This document shows, piece by piece, positions 1-5,940 of a stretch of 5,940 bases of DNA. A program made the position numbers and the translations under genes. Numbering within the stretch: the stretch's first letter is position 1; every line of letters starts with the position of its first letter. Under the pieces are notes generated by a model. That model had not been told where the DNA came from and did not search any database. It saw nothing but the letters and a program-made list of their open reading frames with translations. The DNA comes from Pseudomonadota bacterium (GTDB lineage: Bacteria > Pseudomonadota > Gammaproteobacteria > SZUA-229): the NCBI GenBank assembly GCA_030673345.1, contig DAOVJH010000102.1, forward strand, positions 1 through 5,940, in the 5' to 3' direction.

Positions 1-2016
1 CTGTCTCCAGCAACTGAAGCATGGAGCAGACCTGATATTCCATTACATGCAAAGTCCATGTTGCTTACAAAAATGGACGATCCACTGGTAACGATCGAAG
101 GCTTGAAGGAAAAAGGTCACCCGATTGCTTATGTTGGTGACGTCGTTGGTACTGGCTCATCACGAAAATCAGCCATTAACTCAGTGTTATGGCACATGGG
201 TAATGAAATTCCTTTTGTTCCAAACAAACATGAAGGTGGTGTTGTACTCGGTGGCAAGATTGCGCCGATATTTTTTAATACTGCGGAAGATTCAGGTGCG
301 TTACCGATCGAATGTAATGTCGATTCGATGCAGACTGGTGATGTTATTACCATACGTCCATTCGATGGTTTGATCGTCAATGAAGCGGGTGATGAAGTAT
401 GTAAGTTCGATCTGAATCCGGCAACCATGGCTGACGAAGTCCGTGCGAATGGCCGTATCCCGCTTATTATCGGGCGTGGATTAACCGATCGCGCACGCAG
501 CTTTTTAAATGAAGGACCTTCTGATGTGTTCCTGAAACCACAGGTAGGAAAAGATACTGGCAAGGGTTATACCCAGGCACAAAAAATTGTCGGTAAGGCT
601 TGCGGTGTAGAGGGTATCCGTCCAGGCACTTACTGCGAACCAAAGATGACGACGGTTGGTTCACAGGACACTACCGGCGCGATGACACGTGATGAATTAA
701 AAGAGCTGGCATGTTTAGGTTTTTCCGCTGATCTGGTCATGCAGAGTTTCTGCCATACCGCAGCGTACCCAAAACCGGTTGATATCAAATTGCAGCACGA
801 GCTGCCAGATTTCATGCAGACGCGAGCCGGTGTCGCCTTACGTCCGGGAGACGGCATTATCCATTCCTGGTTAAATCGTATGATCCTGCCTGATACAGTC
901 GGTACCGGTGGTGATTCACATACGCGTTTCCCCATGGGTATCAGTTTTCCAGCAGGTTCTGGCCTGGTCGCATTTGGTGCAGCACTGGGTGTCATGCCGC
1001 TGGATATGCCTGAGTCCGTACTGGTCCGTTTTAAAGGTGAGATGCAGCCCGGTATTACACTGCGTGACCTGGTCAATGCAATTCCTTACGTGGCGATCCA
1101 GAAAGGGTTGTTGACCGTTGAGAAGAAAGGCAAGAAAAATGTTTTCAATGGCCGTGTGCTGGAGATCGAAGGCCTGCCTGATCTGAAAGTTGAACAGGCT
1201 TTTGAATTATCTGATGCCTCAGCTGAACGTTCGGCGAATGGCTGTACCGTACACCTCGCTAAAGAACCGATCATCGAGTACATGAATTCGAACATCACAT
1301 TGCTGAAATGGATGATCTCAAATGGTTATGAAGACAAGCGCACACTGGAACGTCGTATCGTTGCCATGCAGGAATGGCTGAAGAACCCTGAACTGATCTC
1401 ACCTGACGCCGATGCAGAATATGCAGAAGTCATCGAGATCGATCTGAATGAAATCAAGGAGCCGATATTGGCCTGCCCGAATGATCCTGATGATGTGAAA
1501 ACTTTATCGGAAGTCGCCGGTGTAACTATCGATGAAGTATTTATCGGTTCGTGCATGACAAACATCGGACACTACCGTGCAGCAGGGAATGTCCTGAGCA
1601 AAGTAAGTAGCCTGCCAACGCGTATGTGGATCGTACCGCCAACCAAGATGGACGAGCATCAATTGATGGAAGAGGGTATCTACAATATATTTGGCCGTGC
1701 CGGTGCACGAACTGAGCTTCCCGGCTGTTCACTCTGTATGGGTAACCAGGCACGTGTGGCTGATAATGCGACCGTGGTTTCTACCTCGACACGTAATTTC
1801 CCAAATCGTTTAGGCGATAATGCCGATGTGTACCTGGCGTCAGCAGAATTAACTGCAGTTACGGCGACACTGGGTCATATTCCTACAGTGGACGAGTATA
1901 TGGAAGGCGTTAAGGATATCGAACCGATGTCGGCCGATATATACCGCTACCTGAATTTCCATCTGCTACCTGAATATCAACAGGTGGCTGATGAAGTGAA
2001 AGTCAGTATCTCATAA
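1..2016 (+). CDS. acnB: Bifunctional aconitate hydratase 2 / 2-methylisocitrate dehydratase (AcnB), 5'-truncated by the window edge
   Basis: The frame is open from base 1 (reading [17 protein letters not shown]) to the TAA at 2014-2016, giving 671 codons. From memory of E. coli AcnB (about 865 residues), roughly 190 N-terminal residues, the HEAT-like domain, lie outside the window. The ATG at 58 is therefore internal, not the start. Visible residues 1 to about 180 match the swivel domain, with [13 protein letters not shown] and [21 protein letters not shown]. The rest matches the catalytic domains, including [31 protein letters not shown] and [10 protein letters not shown]. The three [4Fe-4S] ligands are visible: Cys518 in [11 protein letters not shown], and Cys576 and Cys579 in [12 protein letters not shown]. 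The known family reaction is cytosolic citrate-isocitrate isomerisation in the TCA cycle; many members also dehydrate 2-methylcitrate-pathway substrates. In E. coli the cluster-free form binds mRNA; that is family knowledge, not shown here. No frameshift is seen. crcB begins 14 bases downstream. Confidence 0.98.
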   Translation: MSPATEAWSRPDIPLHAKSMLLTKMDDPLVTIEGLKEKGHPIAYVGDVVGTGSSRKSAINSVLWHMGNEIPFVPNKHEGGVVLGGKIAPIFFNTAEDSGALPIECNVDSMQTGDVITIRPFDGLIVNEAGDEVCKFDLNPATMADEVRANGRIPLIIGRGLTDRARSFLNEGPSDVFLKPQVGKDTGKGYTQAQKIVGKACGVEGIRPGTYCEPKMTTVGSQDTTGAMTRDELKELACLGFSADLVMQSFCHTAAYPKPVDIKLQHELPDFMQTRAGVALRPGDGIIHSWLNRMILPDTVGTGGDSHTRFPMGISFPAGSGLVAFGAALGVMPLDMPESVLVRFKGEMQPGITLRDLVNAIPYVAIQKGLLTVEKKGKKNVFNGRVLEIEGLPDLKVEQAFELSDASAERSANGCTVHLAKEPIIEYMNSNITLLKWMISNGYEDKRTLERRIVAMQEWLKNPELISPDADAEYAEVIEIDLNEIKEPILACPNDPDDVKTLSEVAGVTIDEVFIGSCMTNIGHYRAAGNVLSKVSSLPTRMWIVPPTKMDEHQLMEEGIYNIFGRAGARTELPGCSLCMGNQARVADNATVVSTSTRNFPNRLGDNADVYLASAELTAVTATLGHIPTVDEYMEGVKDIEPMSADIYRYLNFHLLPEYQQVADEVKVSIS

Positions 2017-2030
2017 GAATAGTTACCGGC

Positions 2031-2411
2031 ATGTTTAAAACATTAATGTTTATTGCGATCGGCGGAGCGTTTGGCGCTATGATGCGTTTTTTATCGCAGG
2101 CAACGGTTTATGAACTTGTCGGTAAAACATTTCCATACGGTACATTGTTCGTCAATGTGACCGGCTCATTTTTAATGGGATTGTTATCTATCTTTTTTGT
2201 AGAAAAATTTAATTTAAGTGCTGAGTGGCACCTGGCAATATTAGTCGGCGTATTAGGTTCGTTTACCACCTTCTCGACTTTTTCGCTCGAAACACTGGTA
2301 CTGTTCGAGCAGGGCGACTTACTCAAAGCAATGACGAATATTTCATTGAGCATCGTTTTATGTGTCGGTGCGGTTTGGGCAGGTGCTATTCTTGCTAAAC
2401 AGCTGGTTTAA
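2031..2411 (+). CDS. crcB: Fluoride ion channel/exporter CrcB (FluC)
   Basis: This is a 126-residue inner-membrane protein of normal length for the family. CrcB/FluC proteins form antiparallel dimers with two pores that let toxic fluoride leave the cytoplasm. The sequence shows four hydrophobic segments, at roughly residues 3-22, 36-58, 68-92 and 104-124. Family motifs are all present: GGAFGAMMRF (11-20, with the conserved Arg19), GTLFVNVTGSFLMG (37-50, with the pore Asn42), and GSFTTFSTFS (76-85, with the fluoride-lining Phe81 and Phe84 and the central Na+ site region). The ATG at 2031 fits the usual N-terminus, but no clear Shine-Dalgarno precedes it (GAATAGTTACCGGC). Translation may depend on coupling to acnB, whose stop is 14 bases upstream. 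The short gap leaves no room for a fluoride riboswitch, and I recognise none in the end of acnB. serS follows after 20 bases, as in many gammaproteobacteria. Confidence 0.96.
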   Translation: MFKTLMFIAIGGAFGAMMRFLSQATVYELVGKTFPYGTLFVNVTGSFLMGLLSIFFVEKFNLSAEWHLAILVGVLGSFTTFSTFSLETLVLFEQGDLLKAMTNISLSIVLCVGAVWAGAILAKQLV

Positions 2412-2428
2412 CCAATAATAATTTATAG

Positions 2429-3709
<1,281 letters not shown>

Positions 3710-3750
3710 TTTTCTGAAAATGAACGTAAATAAAATCACCACTTCATCTA

Positions 3751-3821
3751 GTGCCATCTCGACGATAGGAGATATCTTGAACTCCCGATGTATAAGATCT
3801 CTCCTATCGTCGAGATGACAC
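3751..3821. repeat. 71-base imperfect inverted repeat (MITE/REP-like palindrome) between serS and nnr
   Basis: The left arm is 3751-3778 and the right arm 3794-3821, separated by a 15-base spacer (3779-3793, GAACTCCCGATGTAT). The arms are reverse complements at 26 of 28 positions; the mismatches are 3754 C opposite 3818 A and 3773 T opposite 3799 C. Each arm carries smaller internal symmetry, for example ATCTC-(8 bases)-GAGAT at 3756-3773. As RNA it would form a long, stable hairpin. It is not a standard intrinsic terminator, because neither side continues into a T-tract. There is no transposase and no obvious target-site duplication (flanks ACTTCATCTA and CTGTTAACA). The nested form resembles short non-autonomous palindromic repeats that recur through many bacterial genomes, but a single copy here cannot prove dispersal. 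Other possible roles are an mRNA-end stabiliser for serS or an attenuating structure ahead of nnr. The structure itself is certain; the class is inference. Confidence 0.9.
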
Positions 3822-3840
3822 CTGTTAACAATATACCCTT

Positions 3841-5346
3841 ATGCAAAATCTACCAGACAAACTCTATAGCGTAGATTCTGTTGTTCAGCTCGAACAGATC
3901 GCAATAAATCAATTTGACATACCCGCATATGAATTAATGAAGCGTGCGGGTAAAGCCGTTTTTAACATAATTGATTCAAGCTATCCGCAATGTAAAAAAA
4001 TACTGGTTTTATGCGGTGCAGGCAATAATGCGGGTGACGGTTATGTTGTTGCCAGACTTGCTAAACAAGCTGGTTTTGATGTCAGTGTTATCAGTTTGAT
4101 CGATCCTGCAGCGTTAAAAAATGAAGCGCAGCTTGCTTACCAGGACTGGCTGAGTGTCGCTGAGAATACTGTTGCTGATAAATCTTTGATCGGTGAGGCA
4201 GATATTATTATCGATGCCTTATTAGGTACCGGACTCACACGTGAAGTCTCTGCCGAGTGGGCGGACTGGATCAATGCGGTTAATCGATCAAACAAGCCTG
4301 TTATCGCTGTTGATGTGCCATCAGGTTTGATCGCTAACACGGGTGCCATCGCCGGCAGTGCCGTTGAAGCTGATCATACGGTGTGTTTTATTGGTTTGAA
4401 GCAGGGGCTTTTTACCGCACAGGGAAAAGATGTCTGTGGTGAAATTGTTTTTGATGATCTTGCGCTGCCAGAGGCTGTGTATTCGCATGTTGAAGCTGAT
4501 GCTCGATTAATTAAATCAGTCGATTATTCTTTATTGCCAAAACGAAAATCTTCATCAAATAAAGGAAATTTTGGTCATGTTTTAATCGTTGGCGGTAATA
4601 CCGGGATGCCTGGTGCCGTTATACTGGCAGCAAAAGCGGCATTACGCGCGGGCGCAGGTTTGGTTACGGTAATTACCGTGGCTTCAAATTTAGAAGCCAT
4701 TACTTCAGCTGTGCCTGAAGCCATGGTTAAAACGTGTGATATAAACGCTTTTAAAGAAGTGTTTACTGACTCACTAATCAAAAGCATAACGCATATAGCA
4801 ATTGGTATGGGACTGGGGCAGGATGACTGGGCACTGGCGTTGTTAGTTCATTGTACCGGGTTGGATAAACCTGTCTTGATCGATGCTGATGCATTAAATT
4901 TAATCGCCAGGCATGAAGTGACTATTAAATCCTGTCTGGTGATTACACCGCATCCGGGTGAGGCTGCCCGTTTGTTATCGACCGAAACAGCATTAAGCAG
5001 TGCGGATATCCAGAAAAATCGTTTTGATGCGGTAAGAAAGTTGCATGGTCTATTTGATACTGAAGAAGTCCGTGTCGTTATCCTGAAAGGTTCTGGCACA
5101 TTGATCTTTGATGGTGAGACGGTAAAAGTCTGTGCTTCTGGAAATGCAGCAATGGCTGCGCCGGGGATGGGTGATGTATTAAGCGGTATCGTTATCGCCC
5201 TGATGGCCCAGGGTATAAATGTACGCGATGCAGCTGAGTTGGCAGTCTGTTTACATGCATCAGCTGCGCGAGCATTCACAAACGGTAAAACACGTGGTTT
5301 ACTGGCGTCAGACCTGGTCGATGCGCTGCCAGAGGTTTTGCAGTAG
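3841..5346 (+). CDS. nnr: Bifunctional NAD(P)H-hydrate repair enzyme Nnr (NAD(P)HX epimerase + ADP-dependent dehydratase)
   Basis: The 501-residue product has the full two-domain architecture of bacterial Nnr (formerly YjeF), a cytosolic metabolite-repair enzyme. In the family, the N-terminal domain interconverts R- and S-NAD(P)HX and the C-terminal domain dehydrates S-NAD(P)HX back to NAD(P)H using ADP or ATP. The epimerase half (about 1-215) shows LCGAGNNAGDGYVVARLAKQ (57-76), IIDALLGTGL (123-132), AVDVPSG (156-162) and FIGLKQGLFTAQGK (183-196). The ribokinase-like half (about 235-501) shows KGNFGHVLIVGG (241-252), IDADALNL (347-354), TPHPGEAARLL (369-379), ILKGSGTLIFDG (414-425) and GNAAMAAPGMGDVLSG (434-449), where Asp445 sits at the catalytic position. 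Start choice is forced: an in-frame TAA at 3826-3828 leaves ATG 3841 as the only nearby ATG, and the protein aligns from there. No Shine-Dalgarno is visible. The gene begins 19 bases after the inverted repeat; tsaE follows 16 bases after its stop, the usual gammaproteobacterial order. Confidence 0.98.
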   Translation: MQNLPDKLYSVDSVVQLEQIAINQFDIPAYELMKRAGKAVFNIIDSSYPQCKKILVLCGAGNNAGDGYVVARLAKQAGFDVSVISLIDPAALKNEAQLAYQDWLSVAENTVADKSLIGEADIIIDALLGTGLTREVSAEWADWINAVNRSNKPVIAVDVPSGLIANTGAIAGSAVEADHTVCFIGLKQGLFTAQGKDVCGEIVFDDLALPEAVYSHVEADARLIKSVDYSLLPKRKSSSNKGNFGHVLIVGGNTGMPGAVILAAKAALRAGAGLVTVITVASNLEAITSAVPEAMVKTCDINAFKEVFTDSLIKSITHIAIGMGLGQDDWALALLVHCTGLDKPVLIDADALNLIARHEVTIKSCLVITPHPGEAARLLSTETALSSADIQKNRFDAVRKLHGLFDTEEVRVVILKGSGTLIFDGETVKVCASGNAAMAAPGMGDVLSGIVIALMAQGINVRDAAELAVCLHASAARAFTNGKTRGLLASDLVDALPEVLQ

Positions 5347-5362
5347 AAAGATCAGATGAATT

Positions 5363-5860
5363 ATGAACGAAATGAATAGTGAGCCAGTGCTTCGGCAGTG
5401 TTTTTTAGCCGATGAGTCGCAGCAGATAGCCCTGGCGCAAGCCGTGGCGAAAGCTGCTACTGAACTGAAAAGTCAGTCTTTTATCATGCTGTTAAAAGGT
5501 GATCTTGGTGTAGGCAAAACAACGTTCGCCCGGGGATTTATTCAGGCCAGTGGTTATGATGGCGTGGTAAAAAGCCCGACGTATACCCTGGTAGAGCCAT
5601 ATCCGATCAGTCATGAGCGCATGTGTTACCACTTTGACCTGTACCGATTGTCGGATCCTGAAGAGCTGGAATTTACGGGTGCACGAGATTATTTTAATGA
5701 TATCTGTTTGGTTGAGTGGCCAGAAAAAGCAGAGGGGTTTTTGCCGCCAGCTGACTGGATCTGTGAATTCAGTCATCATAACGAAGGAAGAAATCTAGAT
5801 ATTTCTGCACTGACAGACAAAGGTAAAAAATTGATGTTACAGGTCTTTTCTGACTTTTGA
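5363..5860 (+). CDS. tsaE: tRNA threonylcarbamoyladenosine biosynthesis ATPase TsaE
   Basis: The product is 165 residues, slightly longer than E. coli TsaE (YjeE, about 153). TsaE is a small P-loop ATPase that works with TsaB and TsaD to install the universal t6A37 modification on ANN-decoding tRNAs in the cytoplasm. Its partners are not in this window. The Walker A motif GDLGVGKTT is at 46-54 (Lys52), followed by the family signatures KSPTYTLVEPY (70-80), HFDLYRLSDPEEL (90-102) and CLVEWPEKA (115-123). The gene lies 16 bases after the nnr stop, so cotranscription is likely. Start is less sure: ATG 5363 (MNEMNSE) and ATG 5372 are both possible. Neither has a consensus Shine-Dalgarno; the only purine-rich stretches are GAAAG at 5346-5350 and AGATGAA at 5354-5360. 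The first was chosen because it is the longer frame, and no conserved residues are affected either way. Confidence 0.97.
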   Translation: MNEMNSEPVLRQCFLADESQQIALAQAVAKAATELKSQSFIMLLKGDLGVGKTTFARGFIQASGYDGVVKSPTYTLVEPYPISHERMCYHFDLYRLSDPEELEFTGARDYFNDICLVEWPEKAEGFLPPADWICEFSHHNEGRNLDISALTDKGKKLMLQVFSDF

Positions 5861-5873
5861 CTATAGGAAAGTG

Positions 5874-5939
5874 ATGTATCTATATAAAAAATATAAAAAA
5901 ATACTTGCATTCTTTTTTATTTTTGCCACAATAGATTAA
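5874..5939 (+). CDS. Possible 21-codon signal-peptide-like ORF, or the disrupted start of the next gene (amiB position)
   Basis: Thirteen bases after the tsaE stop is ATG 5874 (with GTG 5871 in the same frame), preceded by AGGA at 5865-5868 with five bases between. That is the best Shine-Dalgarno arrangement in the window. The frame begins MYLYKKYKKI and continues LAFFFIFATID before TAA at 5937-5939. A basic N-region followed by a hydrophobic run is the form of a secretion signal or a single membrane helix. In gammaproteobacteria, tsaE is commonly followed by amiB, a secreted N-acetylmuramoyl-L-alanine amidase, so this could be its signal peptide broken by an indel in an A- or T-run. One extra T in the run at 5913-5918 would keep the frame open to the window end. 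It could equally be a chance frame in A+T-rich DNA, with the true gene starting beyond the window. Function unknown. Confidence 0.3.
   Translation: MYLYKKYKKILAFFFIFATID
5881..5933 (+). promoter_or_regulatory. Candidate promoter with A-tract (UP-like) upstream region
   Basis: Bases 5881-5900 contain only A and T. They are followed by TTGCAT (5905-5910) as a weak -35, a 16-base T-rich spacer, and CACAAT (5927-5932) as a -10, which matches TATAAT at four of six positions. A/T tracts placed just before a -35 are the layout of an UP element for RNA polymerase. If real, it would start transcription near or beyond 5940, for the gene after tsaE. The -35 match is poor (three of six), and low-complexity A+T DNA yields such matches by chance, so this is tentative. 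It also conflicts in part with the reading of 5874-5939 as coding. Confidence 0.3.
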
Positions 5940-5940
5940 A

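Noticed and set aside
129..1076. Long - strand open frames opposite acnB (129-563 and 630-1076)
   Set aside because: The + strand frame is unmistakable AcnB throughout. The antisense frames carry no recognisable domains and arise from its codon bias.
1900..2030. Fluoride riboswitch ahead of crcB
   Set aside because: Only 14 bases separate acnB from crcB, and I could not recognise the conserved crcB-motif core in the end of acnB.
3777..3796. Promoter within the repeat spacer (TTGAAC at 3777-3782 with TATAAG at 3791-3796)
   Set aside because: The hexamers are only 8 bases apart, far short of the 16-18 needed by sigma-70 RNA polymerase, and no properly spaced partner was found for either.
3720..3818. 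A 32-codon + strand ORF starting at ATG 3720, just after serS
   Set aside because: It runs through both arms of the inverted repeat, so its sequence is explained by the palindrome. It has no Shine-Dalgarno and no recognisable protein features.
3751..3840. The inverted repeat as a rho-independent terminator for serS
   Set aside because: The right arm is followed by CTGTTAACAATATA, not a T-tract. On the other strand the left arm is likewise not followed by a T-run, and the arms are longer than usual terminator stems.
4848..5279. A 143-codon open frame on the - strand inside nnr
   Set aside because: It lies opposite well-conserved nnr catalytic motifs, shows no family motif and has no independent context; it is a shadow of the real gene.

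Overview
The window reads as chromosomal housekeeping DNA from a proteobacterium, most likely a gammaproteobacterium. The protein sequences are full-length and conserved: AcnB-type aconitase, the fluoride channel CrcB/FluC, seryl-tRNA synthetase, the two-domain NAD(P)HX repair enzyme, and TsaE. The pairs crcB-serS and nnr-tsaE are both gene neighbourhoods familiar from gammaproteobacteria (rarA-crcB-serS; nnr-tsaE-amiB-mutL). Species cannot be named from this sequence. All recognised genes lie on the + strand.

Layout. Positions 1-2016 hold the C-terminal three quarters of acnB, cut by the window edge. crcB (2031-2411) follows after 14 bases and serS (2432-3709) after another 20, so the three could share a transcript. 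A 131-base gap (3710-3840) carries the most distinctive non-coding structure here: a 71-base inverted repeat (3751-3821) with 28-base arms that match at 26 positions. nnr (3841-5346) and tsaE (5363-5860) come next, 16 bases apart. After tsaE the DNA becomes extremely A+T-rich. It holds a good Shine-Dalgarno and a 21-codon reading frame that looks like the start of a secreted or membrane protein but meets a stop at 5937. It also has promoter-like features.

How the genes relate. AcnB is a TCA-cycle enzyme, CrcB expels fluoride, SerRS charges tRNA-Ser, NNR repairs hydrated nicotinamide cofactors, and TsaE helps make the t6A tRNA modification. They do not form one pathway. serS and tsaE both serve translation, and nnr and acnB both serve central metabolism. 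I see no defence system, CRISPR array, phage, transposase or biosynthetic cluster. The parts worth a second look are the inverted repeat at the junction of the two conserved gene blocks, the acnB-crcB adjacency, and the unresolved 3' edge.
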